From Paraburkholderia ribeironis (GTDB lineage: Bacteria > Pseudomonadota > Gammaproteobacteria > Burkholderiales > Burkholderiaceae), in the NCBI RefSeq assembly GCF_900019265.1, contig NZ_CYGX02000049.1:46905-81233 (forward strand): a stretch of DNA of 34,329 nt. Reading direction: 5' to 3'. This document shows positions 1 to 8,336 of the stretch, in pieces. How positions within the stretch are numbered: position 1 is the first letter of the stretch; every line of letters starts with the position of its first letter. The position numbers and the translations under genes are program-made. Under the pieces are notes generated by a model that was not told the DNA's origin, ran no database searches, and was given only the letters and a program-made list of their open reading frames with translations.

Positions 1-107
1 TTGCAGGCGGTTTTTGCAGACGATCTTCGCAGCCACTCTGCACTCGGCCGTCACAGCCCGCCTTCGCAGCCCATAAGCCTATCGTCCGCACCGCCCGAAG
101 CTTAACT

Positions 108-1889
108 TCACCGCATCACGCGCGCCACGCCCACCCCGCGCGGATCCGCGATCGGCTCGGGCGTCGTGCCCTCGACGCGGATCATCTGCACATCGCCATT
201 GAACGACTGCGCCTCCAGCGTGTAGCCCATGGCCTTCAACTGCTCGGCCAGTTCGCCCGCGATCGGCTGGTACGGCTCGAAGTAGATCGTCTTCTGCGGC
301 AACAACTGATGATGAAAGCGCATCGCAGCGACTGCATCGGCGGGCGTCATATTGAAGCCGTACAGGTTGGTCATCACCTGAAAAATCGAAGTCAGAATGC
401 GCGAGCCGCCGGGCGTGCCAATCACCAGCGCCACCTTGTTGTCCTTCAACAGAAGAGTCGGCGTCATCGACGAAATCGGGCGGCGTCCCGGCGCCACTGT
501 GTTGATCTCGGCGCTCGCGCCCGCCGTGGTCGCCGCGGTCGCCGCGGTCACACTACCTGGCCGCGTGACGAAGTCGTCCATCGCGTCGTTCAGCAGGAAG
601 CCGCCGCCGTCCACCACCACGCCCGAACCGAAATCGCCGTTCAGCGTGTAGGTATTCGACACCGCGTTACCCCATTTGTCGACCACCGAGAAATGCGTGG
701 TTTGCGCCTTTTGCGTGTGCGAGTCGCCGAGGCCGGGCGTCACCGGCGACGCGCCCGGCACTTCGTCGGGTTTGACCTCGTCGGCGCGTTGCGCGAGATA
801 CGCATCGGCGATCAGCCTATCGGTCGGCACCGTGTCCGAATCCGGATCGCCGATGTATTGCTGCCGATCGGCAAAAACACGGTCCTCGATCTGCGCGATC
901 AGATGGATATATGGCGCCGAATTCAGCTCGAGGCCGTCGAACGCCGGCTTCAGATCTGCCTTCATCTTCAACATCTGGATCAGCCCGATGCCGCCAGAGC
1001 TCGGCGGCGGCGCGGCGATCACGCGGTAGCCGTTCCAGTCGGCGGCAAGCGGTTGCCGCCACACCGCCTTGTACTGGAGCAGGTCCTGCTTTGTGACGAA
1101 GCCGTGGCCGTACATCTGCTGGGCAATCAGGTCCGCGGTGCGGCCTTCGTAGAACTCACGGCCGCCGTCGCTGGCGATCCGCGACAGGGTCTGCGCAAGC
1201 TCCGGCTGACGCAGCGTCGCGCCCGCCTTGAGGTTCGAGAAGTAAGCGTCGAAGTTGGTCTTGCCGGCGAAATTTTTCGCGGCTGCGTCGCGGCGCTGCT
1301 GCAGCCATGGCTCGACCGGAAAGCCGTCGGTGGCGTAGCGGATCGCGGGCGCCAGCACCTGCTTCCACTTCAGTTTGCCGAACCGCTGCTGTGCCTCCCA
1401 CATGCCCTCGACGGTCCCCGGCACGCCCACCGCGCGATGACCGACGGCGCTCATGCCCGGCACCGGGTTGCCCTTGTCGTCGACGTACATGTCGCGGGTG
1501 GCCTGTTGCGGCGCGCGCTCACGGTAGTCGAGGAAGTAGGGTTTGCCGTCCATGAACAGCGTCATGAAACCGCCTCCGCCGATGTTCCCCGCTTCCGGCC
1601 GCGTCACGGCCAGCGTAAAGGCGATCGCAACCGCGGCATCCACCGCGTTGCCGCCGGCGGCGAAGATCTGCTGCGCGGTGTCCGCGCCATAGCGATCCGG
1701 CGCGGCCACCGCCGACGCGTCGAGCACGGGCTTGGGCGGCGGCGTCTTCGCGAGGGCGGGCGCCGATGCGACGACGCTGCCGGCGAACGCGGCGCACAGC
1801 GTCGAAGCCATGACGATGCGAGACAGGGAACGAGAAGCGCAAAGAGAAGCGAAAGGCGCGCGAGGCGCGCCGTGCGTCGGAACGGACAT
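108..1889 (-). CDS. ggt: Gamma-glutamyltransferase (glutathione hydrolase), periplasmic
   Basis: 593-aa protein of the Ntn-hydrolase family that cleaves or transfers the gamma-glutamyl group of glutathione in the periplasm. Residues about 22-48 form an export signal ending ...APALA|K. The small-subunit motif NIGGGGFM lies near residue 102. The autoprocessing and catalytic threonine is in AQTTHFSVVD (T397 by my count), matching the position of E. coli T391, so large and small subunits of normal size are expected. The C-terminal motif GTPGGSRILT is intact. I chose ATG 1889 because a GGAG lies about 8 nt upstream and the signal peptide follows; the open frame runs further upstream to 2270, but that part is low-complexity Arg-rich and not protein-like. 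Transcribed away from glnS. Confidence 0.93.
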   Translation of the reverse strand: MSVPTHGAPRAPFASLCASRSLSRIVMASTLCAAFAGSVVASAPALAKTPPPKPVLDASAVAAPDRYGADTAQQIFAAGGNAVDAAVAIAFTLAVTRPEAGNIGGGGFMTLFMDGKPYFLDYRERAPQQATRDMYVDDKGNPVPGMSAVGHRAVGVPGTVEGMWEAQQRFGKLKWKQVLAPAIRYATDGFPVEPWLQQRRDAAAKNFAGKTNFDAYFSNLKAGATLRQPELAQTLSRIASDGGREFYEGRTADLIAQQMYGHGFVTKQDLLQYKAVWRQPLAADWNGYRVIAAPPPSSGGIGLIQMLKMKADLKPAFDGLELNSAPYIHLIAQIEDRVFADRQQYIGDPDSDTVPTDRLIADAYLAQRADEVKPDEVPGASPVTPGLGDSHTQKAQTTHFSVVDKWGNAVSNTYTLNGDFGSGVVVDGGGFLLNDAMDDFVTRPGSVTAATAATTAGASAEINTVAPGRRPISSMTPTLLLKDNKVALVIGTPGGSRILTSIFQVMTNLYGFNMTPADAVAAMRFHHQLLPQKTIYFEPYQPIAGELAEQLKAMGYTLEAQSFNGDVQMIRVEGTTPEPIADPRGVGVARVMR

Positions 1890-2234
1890 CCGAGAAACTC
1901 CGGCAACTAAGGGCGCCATGTTGCGCGAACGGCTGCGGTTCGTGCATGGCGACAATGGGCGGTGCGGCCTGCGTGAACGGCTGCGACGAGTGCACGCGCT
2001 GCGCGTCGAAGCGCGGGCTGCACTGCCCGGGAAAAATGACGGGCGGCGGGCGCAAGGCGGGTCTCGATGCACTGGCCCGCTGGCGACGCTGCGAGGCGCG
2101 CTTGGCCTGCGTGCGGTCATCATACCAACGGGGGCGGCCGGACTGCGATTCAAAGCCGGCTCGTGCAGTTCGTCGGCAGAGTCCGGCGTGCCTGCGCCAT
2201 CCTCACGACATGGGCACGGCGCCAACCCGCTGAA

Positions 2235-2278
2235 CACAAGCTCAACACAACCTGAGCACAACCCGAGCACAACCCGAG
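2235..2278. repeat. 11-bp imperfect tandem repeat, 4 units
   Basis: Four head-to-tail 11-mers: CACAAGCTCAA, CACAACCTGAG, CACAACCCGAG, CACAACCCGAG. The last two are identical, which suggests recent duplication. Intergenic; function not evident. Confidence 0.75.
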
Positions 2279-2475
2279 CACGCCCGGCATCGATGCGGCA
2301 CTCGCCGCGGACAACCCTGCGCCGCTCGCATCCTAAGTCGCCGGATAGCGCGTCAACAAAACGTTTTACCTCCTGTTACAGCGCTTGCCTCCCCCGCAAA
2401 CCGCGCGAAAAGCACAAAAAGCGCTCAAACGTTGGCGGCACGCCGCACTCGCCTGCCGCCGCCGGACACGTCAGG

Positions 2476-2481
2476 TAGAAT
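2476..2481 (+). promoter_or_regulatory. Possible -10 box of glnS promoter
   Basis: TAGAAT at 2476-2481, about 50 bp before the glnS start, matches a sigma-70 -10 hexamer in 5 of 6 positions. The -35 at the expected distance (CTGCCG-like, near 2453) is poor, so this is weak. Confidence 0.3.
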
Positions 2482-2533
2482 TGCCGGATAAGTGAGCGCA
2501 TTGCGCGCCCCCGACAGACTTTCACCTTCTCGC

Positions 2534-4243
2534 ATGAATACCGAACGCAACGACGCGCCAGCGGCATCCAACTTCATCCGCAACATCATCGACGACGACA
2601 ACCGCTCCGGCAAGTGGGGCCAGCGGGTCGAAACGCGGTTTCCGCCCGAGCCGAACGGCTATCTGCACATTGGTCACGCGAAGAGCATCTGCCTGAATTT
2701 CGGCGTGGCGCGCAGCTACGGCGGCGTGTGCCATTTGCGTTTCGACGACACCAATCCGGAGAAGGAAAGCGTCGAATACGTCGACTCGATCATCGACTCG
2801 GTGCGCTGGCTCGGCTTCGAATGGGAAAAAGGCGGCAAGGACCACCTCTACTACGCGAGCGACTACTACGACAAGCTGTACGAATTCGCCGAACTGCTGA
2901 TCCAGCGCGGCAAGGCGTACGTGGACAGCCAGTCGGCCGAAGAGATGCGCGTCAACCGCGGCTCTGCCACGGAAGTCGGCACGCCGTCGCGCTTTCGCGA
3001 GCGCCCGGTCGATGAGAACCTCGACCTGTTCCGCCGCATGAAGGCTGGCGAGTTCAAGGAAGGCGAGCACGTGCTGCGCGCGAAGATCGACATGTCGTCG
3101 CCGAACTTCAATATGCGCGACCCGGTGATCTACCGGATCCGCTTCGCGCATCACTACCGTACCGGCGATACATGGTGCGTGTACCCGATGTACGACTACA
3201 CGCATTGCATCTCGGACGCGCTGGAAAACATCACGCATTCGCTGTGCACGCTCGAGTTCGAAGACCATCGTCCACTGTACGACTGGATTCTGAACGAGCT
3301 CGCCGAAGCCGGCATCTTCACGCGCCCGCTACCGCAACAAATCGAATTCTCGCGGCTGAACCTGACCTACGCGATCACCAGCAAGCGCAGGCTGCTGCAA
3401 CTGGTGAACGAAGGTCATGTGGACGGCTGGGACGATCCGCGCTTGCCGACCATCGTCGGCGTGCGCCGGCGCGGCTTCACGCCGGAATCGATCCAGTTGT
3501 TCTGCGAACGCATCGGCGTCACCAAGGTCGATTCGTGGATCGACATGAGCGTGTTCGAAGGCGCGCTGCGCGACGATCTGGACGAGAAGGCGCCGCGCAT
3601 CGCGGCCGTGCTCGATCCGCTCAAGCTGATCATCGACAACTTCCCCGAAGGTGTCACCGAGCCGTGCAGCGCACCGGTGCATCCCCATCATCCGGAACAG
3701 GGCGTGCGCGAGTTCCCGATTTCGCGCGAGCTGTGGATCGAGCGCGAGGACTACAACGAGGCGCCGCCGAAGGGCTACTTCCGCCTGTTCCCCGGCAACA
3801 AGGTGCGCCTGCGCTATGGCTACGTGATCGAATGCATCGGCGCGGACAAGGACGAGCACGGCAACGTCGTCGCGGTGCATTGCAACTATTTCCCGGACAG
3901 CAAATCGGGCACGGAAGGCGCGAACAACTACAAGGTCAAGGGCAACATTCACTGGGTCAGCGCGGCCGCCGCCTGCCCGGCCGAAGTGCGCATCTATGAC
4001 CGGCTGTTCAGGGAGCCGCAACCGGACGCCGGTGGCCGCGACTTCCTCGAAGCGCTGAACCCGGACTCGAAGCGCGTGGTCAACGCCTACCTCGAACCGG
4101 GCGCGAGCAACGCGCTGCCCGAACAGCGTTACCAGTTCGAGCGCCATGGCTACTTTGTCGCCGACCGCGTCGATTCGAAACCGGGCAAAGCCGTGTTCAA
4201 TCGCATCGTCAGCCTGCGCGACAGCTGGGGCAAGCCGGCGTAA
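2534..4243 (+). CDS. glnS: Glutaminyl-tRNA synthetase
   Basis: 569-aa class I aminoacyl-tRNA synthetase that charges tRNA-Gln with glutamine in the cytoplasm. The HIGH motif is intact at residues 45-48 (PPEPNGYLHIGHAK). The KMSKS-equivalent appears as TSKRRLLQLV, followed by the GlnRS-typical DGWDDPR(L)PT segment and the beta-barrel anticodon-binding domains (from about residue 335 to the end). Length is close to E. coli GlnRS (554 aa). I chose ATG 2534 (MNTERNDAP) because it gives the N-terminus usual for the group; an upstream in-frame GTG at 2492 would only add a non-conserved leader. No clear Shine-Dalgarno is visible. A strong hairpin follows at 4281. Confidence 0.97.
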   Translation: MNTERNDAPAASNFIRNIIDDDNRSGKWGQRVETRFPPEPNGYLHIGHAKSICLNFGVARSYGGVCHLRFDDTNPEKESVEYVDSIIDSVRWLGFEWEKGGKDHLYYASDYYDKLYEFAELLIQRGKAYVDSQSAEEMRVNRGSATEVGTPSRFRERPVDENLDLFRRMKAGEFKEGEHVLRAKIDMSSPNFNMRDPVIYRIRFAHHYRTGDTWCVYPMYDYTHCISDALENITHSLCTLEFEDHRPLYDWILNELAEAGIFTRPLPQQIEFSRLNLTYAITSKRRLLQLVNEGHVDGWDDPRLPTIVGVRRRGFTPESIQLFCERIGVTKVDSWIDMSVFEGALRDDLDEKAPRIAAVLDPLKLIIDNFPEGVTEPCSAPVHPHHPEQGVREFPISRELWIEREDYNEAPPKGYFRLFPGNKVRLRYGYVIECIGADKDEHGNVVAVHCNYFPDSKSGTEGANNYKVKGNIHWVSAAAACPAEVRIYDRLFREPQPDAGGRDFLEALNPDSKRVVNAYLEPGASNALPEQRYQFERHGYFVADRVDSKPGKAVFNRIVSLRDSWGKPA

Positions 4244-4280
4244 GCTGAAACAGTTACTCTCTTCACGCACCTGAACATGA

Positions 4281-4318
4281 AAGCGGCGTGCATCTCTTTC
4301 ACGAGATGCACGCCGCTT
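4281..4318 (+). terminator. Strong hairpin after glnS
   Basis: Perfect 16-bp inverted repeat (arms 4281-4296 and 4303-4318) with a 6-nt loop, 38 bp after the glnS stop. There is no real T-run after it (CGTCACATG), so it may act with Rho or as a 3'-end stabiliser rather than as a classic intrinsic terminator. Confidence 0.65.
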
Positions 4319-4383
4319 CGTCACATGATGTTGGATCGACACTCACTGCGCGGCCAACTGGCCGCGCCGGTCCGGGAGGCCCG

Positions 4384-5400
4384 ATGAAAGTTGCAGCCCG
4401 CCATGGGACGAGTACTGGCAGCACGGCTCACGGCACATGCCGCGCGCAGCGCACGCGTGCCATGCCCGCTTCATGCGCGGGGCGCATCGCACGCTTCGCG
4501 GCGCACGCGCGCCGCGTATTCGTCACGCTGGCCGCGTTCGGCGCGGCGTCGCTCGCCTGCGCTGCCCATGCGGACGAACTCACCGGCACGTTGAAAAAGA
4601 TCCACGACGACGGCGCGGTCGCACTCGGCGTGCGTGAGGCGTCGATTCCCTTCTCGTACTTCGACGGCACACGCACGGTCGGCTACTCGCAGACGATCGC
4701 GCTGCAGATCGTCGATGAAATCAGAAAAACGCTCAGCATGCCGCAACTGAAAGTGCACGAAATCACCGTGACCTCGTCGAACCGCACGCCGATGCTGCTG
4801 AACAGCCAGATCGACCTGGAATGCGGCTCGACCACGCACACTGTGGAGCGCGAGAACGTGGCCGCGTTCTCGGACAGTTTCTTCCAGTACGCGGTGCGCA
4901 TGATCACGCGCAAAAACAGCGGCATTACCGACTTTGCCGATCTGGCCGGCAAGACTGTGGTGACGACCGCGGGCACGTCCGACGAACGCCTGCTGCGCCG
5001 CCTGAATACCGACAAGCATCTGAACATGCGCATCACCAGCGTGCGCGATCATCAGGAAGCCTTCACCACGCTCAAGGAGGACCGGGCCGTGGCCTTCGTG
5101 ATGGACGAGCCGATCGTGTATGGCTTCAAGGCGACCGACCCGCGCCCCGATGACTTCGTGGTGACCGGCACGCCGCTCGGCTACGAGGTCTACGCGTGCA
5201 TGTTCCGCAAAGGCGACAAACCGTTTCGCGAGCTGGTGAACGGCGTGATCGCGCGTGCGCAGACTTCCGGGGAGGCGGAACGTCTGTACAGGCAGTGGTT
5301 CACACAGCCCATTCCGCCGCATGGCATCAATTTGAATTTTCCGCTCTCGGAGCAGAATCGCGCACTGTTCGCGCATCCGAACGACCGCGCGCTCGACTGA
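4384..5400 (+). CDS. GltI-like amino-acid ABC transporter substrate-binding protein
   Basis: 338-aa periplasmic binding protein of the family-3 solute-binding type (SBP_bac_3), closest in pattern to the glutamate/aspartate binding protein GltI: TLKKIHDDGAVALGVREASI at the start of the mature domain, then PFSYFD, TVVTTAGTSDERLLRRLN and a C-terminal ERLYRQWF segment. The hydrophobic signal core is at about residues 57-70, ending near AHA|DE. ATG 4384 has GGGAGG 4 nt upstream but gives an unusually long basic n-region; ATG 4462 would give 312 aa and a more ordinary signal. No permease or ATPase gene is adjacent, so it is an orphan component here. Ligand specificity is inferred from family resemblance only. 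Confidence 0.87.
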   Translation: MKVAARHGTSTGSTAHGTCRAQRTRAMPASCAGRIARFAAHARRVFVTLAAFGAASLACAAHADELTGTLKKIHDDGAVALGVREASIPFSYFDGTRTVGYSQTIALQIVDEIRKTLSMPQLKVHEITVTSSNRTPMLLNSQIDLECGSTTHTVERENVAAFSDSFFQYAVRMITRKNSGITDFADLAGKTVVTTAGTSDERLLRRLNTDKHLNMRITSVRDHQEAFTTLKEDRAVAFVMDEPIVYGFKATDPRPDDFVVTGTPLGYEVYACMFRKGDKPFRELVNGVIARAQTSGEAERLYRQWFTQPIPPHGINLNFPLSEQNRALFAHPNDRALD

Positions 5401-5411
5401 CGTTGGCGGGC

Positions 5412-5434
5412 TGCCGCGGCGCATCCGCGCGGCA
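5412..5434. terminator. Weak hairpin between convergent genes
   Basis: A 7-bp GC-only stem (TGCCGCG with CGCGGCA) and a 9-nt loop lie between the convergent binding-protein gene and the Nudix gene. No T-run on either strand; termination here is only a possibility. Confidence 0.25.
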
Positions 5435-5444
5435 CGCGCCGCCG

Positions 5445-5894
5445 TCATAGCGACCGATGCAACTCCGCGAGCGACAGCGTCGTCTGAAAGAGCCGCGTGA
5501 GGCTGCGGCTCGCGTACTTCGGGACTTCATCGATAGCGGCCCAACGGTAGGCATCCATTTCGGGAATCAACGTGCCGTCGGAGCGGCGCGGAAACAGCGA
5601 CGTGCACGTGCACGAACTGAGATCGAGCTCGTTGACGGTAGCGCGCGCCGCGAACAGATGCAGATCCTTGTCACGCCGGTACACGAACAGGCCGAGATCC
5701 TTCAAACGCCCGGCCTCGATCGCGATGCCAGTCTCCTCGACCATTTCGCGCAGCGCCGTGACGTGCGGCGCCTCGCCCTCCTCGCCTTGACCTTTAGGAA
5801 TGTCCCAGTGCGATGTTTCGGTGGCGTGCGCGAGCAGCACCCGGCCATCCGGGTCCAGCAACACGATGCCGCACGAAACGACCCGCGCGCTCAT
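5445..5894 (-). CDS. Nudix hydrolase
   Basis: 149-aa cytoplasmic Nudix enzyme, a Mg-dependent pyrophosphatase of nucleoside-diphosphate-linked substrates. The Nudix box is complete and follows G-x5-E-x7-R-E-x2-E-E-x-G-U, beginning GQGEEGE and ending REMVEETGI. The fold start (VSCGIVLLDPDGRVLLAHAT) and HWDIPKGQ segment are also typical. Substrate cannot be told from sequence; the short single-domain form resembles diadenosine polyphosphate or NTP hydrolases. ATG 5894 (MSARVVSCG) was preferred over the upstream in-frame ATG 5954, because the fold begins immediately after it. Convergent with the binding-protein gene; 82 bp separate it from the gene upstream. Confidence 0.9.
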   Translation of the reverse strand: MSARVVSCGIVLLDPDGRVLLAHATETSHWDIPKGQGEEGEAPHVTALREMVEETGIAIEAGRLKDLGLFVYRRDKDLHLFAARATVNELDLSSCTCTSLFPRRSDGTLIPEMDAYRWAAIDEVPKYASRSLTRLFQTTLSLAELHRSL

Positions 5895-5976
5895 CGCCGC
5901 ACCACGTCGCGGCGACGCCTGGCCACACGCTGCGCCGACGACAGGCCGGCACACGCCGGCATCATGGCCGACATGC

Positions 5977-6363
5977 TCAAGGCTTCTTCTGCAATTGCCA
6001 ACTGCTGCCTTCCTTGCAGAATTGCGGGCGCAGGTTCATCGATTGCCCCTTCGCATTCAGCACGACGCCGACGTCGCGGCAGGTCCGTGCGCCTTCGTTG
6101 ACGGTGCCGGCGATGCTGATCGTCGCGTCGATCTTCACGCTGTTGCCGGTGCCTTCGTTGTTCCAGTTAGCGCTCCCGCCGTCCTTCTGATCGTTCAGTG
6201 CACGAACCACGGCCTGCTTGATCGAATCGACGTCGCGCTGCTTCATGTAGGTGATCGGCGTGTCGTTCAGAAAACCGAGGTTCGCCGCTTGCGCACCGAC
6301 TGCGCTGCCCAGCAGCAGGCTGGCGGCACTCAGACGGAGCAGCACACAGGTCCGCATCGACAT
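5977..6363 (-). CDS. Small exported protein, surface-antigen (RT0821/Lpp0805-like) type
   Basis: 128-aa protein with a clear signal peptide (LRLSAASLLLGSAVGAQA|A). The mature part (FLNDTPITYMKQRDVDSIKQ, then a KIDATISIAGTVNEG strand pair and a two-cysteine segment TCRDVGV...FCKEG) resembles the C-terminal domain of 17-kDa surface antigens, seen in many Burkholderia proteins of this length. The two cysteines could form a disulfide in the periplasm. Start ATG 6363 has AGGAG 8 nt upstream. Function is unknown; the family assignment is from memory of patterns, not a search. Confidence 0.8.
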   Translation of the reverse strand: MSMRTCVLLRLSAASLLLGSAVGAQAANLGFLNDTPITYMKQRDVDSIKQAVVRALNDQKDGGSANWNNEGTGNSVKIDATISIAGTVNEGARTCRDVGVVLNAKGQSMNLRPQFCKEGSSWQLQKKP

Positions 6364-6550
6364 GAAGCGTTCTCCTCGAAGTGTTTGGGGCGGTCTCGAT
6401 CGGTCTCGAGCGCGCTCGCCGCGGCTCTCGATCTGGACCTCAAAAGCATAGCATGCCCCCTTCGACGAGCCCGGGCAGCGCGGCTTGCCGTTGACCTGCG
6501 GCAGGCGGCGAACGACAGCGACTGCAACCCGCGCGCAGCCAGGCGGCCGG

Positions 6551-6610
6551 GTCGTCCTGGTCGTCCTGGTCGTCCTGGTCGTCCTGGTCGTCCTGGTCGT
6601 CCTGGTCGTC
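6551..6610. repeat. 9-bp tandem repeat touching the stop codon of the peroxidase gene
   Basis: GTCGTCCTG is repeated 6 full times without error (6551-6604), then GTCGTC. The TGA stop of the minus-strand di-haem peroxidase gene (6609-6611) lies at the edge of the array. Because the unit is a multiple of three, copy-number change will not shift the frame. On the minus strand one frame reads Asp-Asp-Gln repeats, but that frame is not the frame of the gene. Confidence 0.95.
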
Positions 6611-8123
6611 AGTTTGCGGCCGCCTGGGTCGCCGGGTTCGCCGTCGCGCTCGCTCCCTGATAGCCATCGGTAAGCGTTTTCAGAAACGCCACCACATCCT
6701 TGATCTCGGCTTCGTCGAGCGCCGGCTTGTCGCCCGATTTGCGATCGAATGGTGCCTCGGTGTTCAGGTTGGCCCAGTAGCGCCGCGGCAGATCATCGAA
6801 CTTCTGCACCTTGCCGTGCGAAACCGGATAGAACTTCTGCGGATGAACGTCGCGCTCGGCGTAAAAGCGCACGACCTGATCGAGCGAATGGTAGATGCCG
6901 TTGTGAAAGAAGCTCTTCTTTAACGCTACGTTGCGCAGCGTCGGCGTGCGGAAGATGCCGCAAAACTCGTTGCGTCCCTGCAGGTCGGTGCGCTCCGGGC
7001 CGCACGCGCCGAGGTCATAGAAGTGCGGATCGCGATTGACCGGCAGCGCGCGGTTGCGCGGCACGCCGATCGCGATCAGACCGAAGTCGCTGAACTGCGG
7101 CGGTGCGCCGTCGCGGCTGCGCTGGCTGATGTGGCAGCTTGCGCAATTGCCTTTCCGTTCGTCGTTGAAGAGCTGCAGGCCGTGCAGTTCGGCTTGCGTC
7201 AGCGTGGCCTTGCCCGCCAGATACGCGTCGTATTTGCTGGTGTACGGATAAAACACTTCGGGCGTCTGCTCGAACGTGCCGAGCGCTTGCAGCACGGCGT
7301 TGAAGGTGGCGTCGTCGCTGTCGACGATGTGCGCGCCGAACGCCGCGCGGAATGCGTTCGCATACGGCGCGGCCTTTACCGCCGCCGTGACTTTGGCGGG
7401 CGAGCTGCCCATCTCGAACGACGACAACAGCGGCATGCGTGCCTGCTCGCTGCCCCGATCGACCCGGCCGTCCCAGGTCAAACCGCCGGTGGGCCCGGCA
7501 TCGACGCTTTCGTCGCCTTCGTCGTCGGACTCGTGATAGTGCTCGGCGAATGCCGGCACCGACTGCAGATACTTCAGCGTCGGCGCGGCGCGCATGCCGG
7601 AGCGGTGCATATCGTTGCCGCCCAGTTGCACGGACAACGCATTGGCCGGCGAGAATCCATGCTCCGGGCTATGGCACGACGCGCACGCGAGCTTGCCCGA
7701 ACCGGACAGCGACGCATCGAAAAACAGCTGCTTGCCGAGCGCTGTCATTTGCCGCACCGATTCATAGACCTGCGCTCGCGACTGGCCGGCGCCATGGGCC
7801 GCAACCTGCGCGGCGGACGCTGGCGTCGGCGCGGCGGAGTGGGACACGGCAGAGCTGGCTGCCGCAGTTGCGCGCGGATTCGCGCTAACGCCAGTGAGCG
7901 CAGCGGCGCTTGAACCTGCGGCTTCGGCTGCGCCTGGGCCTGAACTCGCGCTGGCTACTCCGGCATCACAAGCGGCGAGGCTCGCCGCCAACGTCACGGC
8001 CAATATCATGACCACCGGCGCGGCCACCGCTGCCTGCCGCGCGTTCGCTGTCGTTGGCCTAGGGCGTCGCCGCTCCGTTCGCCGAATCATCACTTTCCGA
8101 ATCCCCGCCAGACCAGCCCGCAT
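6609..8123 (-). CDS. Di-haem cytochrome c peroxidase family lipoprotein
   Basis: 504-aa c-type cytochrome with two CxxCH haem sites (LACASCHSPEHG and GNCASCHISQRS), the layout of bacterial cytochrome c peroxidases and MauG-like proteins. The WDGRVDRG and RTPTLRNVALKKSFFHNG segments are typical of the family. An N-terminal hydrophobic stretch ends in a lipobox (SLAAC), so it is probably anchored to a membrane facing the periplasm. An Ala/Ser-rich linker of about 80 residues precedes the first haem domain. Start 8123 and ATG 8090 (MIRRTERRR) are both possible; neither has a good ribosome-binding site. The role (peroxide reduction or redox modification of a partner) is not shown by context. The gene is divergent from acpA. 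Confidence 0.88.
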   Translation of the reverse strand: MRAGLAGIRKVMIRRTERRRPRPTTANARQAAVAAPVVMILAVTLAASLAACDAGVASASSGPGAAEAAGSSAAALTGVSANPRATAAASSAVSHSAAPTPASAAQVAAHGAGQSRAQVYESVRQMTALGKQLFFDASLSGSGKLACASCHSPEHGFSPANALSVQLGGNDMHRSGMRAAPTLKYLQSVPAFAEHYHESDDEGDESVDAGPTGGLTWDGRVDRGSEQARMPLLSSFEMGSSPAKVTAAVKAAPYANAFRAAFGAHIVDSDDATFNAVLQALGTFEQTPEVFYPYTSKYDAYLAGKATLTQAELHGLQLFNDERKGNCASCHISQRSRDGAPPQFSDFGLIAIGVPRNRALPVNRDPHFYDLGACGPERTDLQGRNEFCGIFRTPTLRNVALKKSFFHNGIYHSLDQVVRFYAERDVHPQKFYPVSHGKVQKFDDLPRRYWANLNTEAPFDRKSGDKPALDEAEIKDVVAFLKTLTDGYQGASATANPATQAAAN

Positions 8124-8336
8124 ATGAACGATGTGTGTTTGCGATGTTGAAGTTCGCGAGCGTATTTCATCTGCATGTCTTTAAAATGACATCCACCCGA
8201 CAAAAACTCCATATCAAAAGCATCTCGTAATTAATTACATCTCTCTGTCAAATTCCCTTGCCAGACTTTCGCCGGCGGTCGCTCACGCAAGAAATGCATG
8301 CGGCCAGTCCCCAATGCGACAAAGAGAACCCTTCAA
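8124..8336. promoter_or_regulatory. AT-rich divergent promoter region (peroxidase / acpA)
   Basis: 213 bp, visibly richer in A+T than its flanks. It includes a near-palindrome with arms ATGTC and GACAT around a TTTAAAA core (8175-8192), which could be an operator, and a degenerate Pho-box-like pair (ATTACATCTCT, CTGTCAAATTC) at 8234-8255 before acpA. Confidence 0.4.

Larger units (their letters stand above)
1890..2533. other. Intergenic region between divergent ggt and glnS
   Basis: 644 bp with no gene I can support. It holds the 11-bp repeat at 2235-2278 and a possible glnS promoter near 2476. Long open frames on both strands here are GC-rich shadows with Arg-rich, unprotein-like translations. 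Confidence 0.6.

Noticed and set aside
309..1910. 533-aa open frame antisense to ggt
   Set aside because: His/Arg-rich translation typical of a codon-bias shadow; the ggt frame has full family motifs.
2522..3268. 248-aa frame antisense to glnS
   Set aside because: Val/Arg/His-rich shadow of a fully supported synthetase gene.
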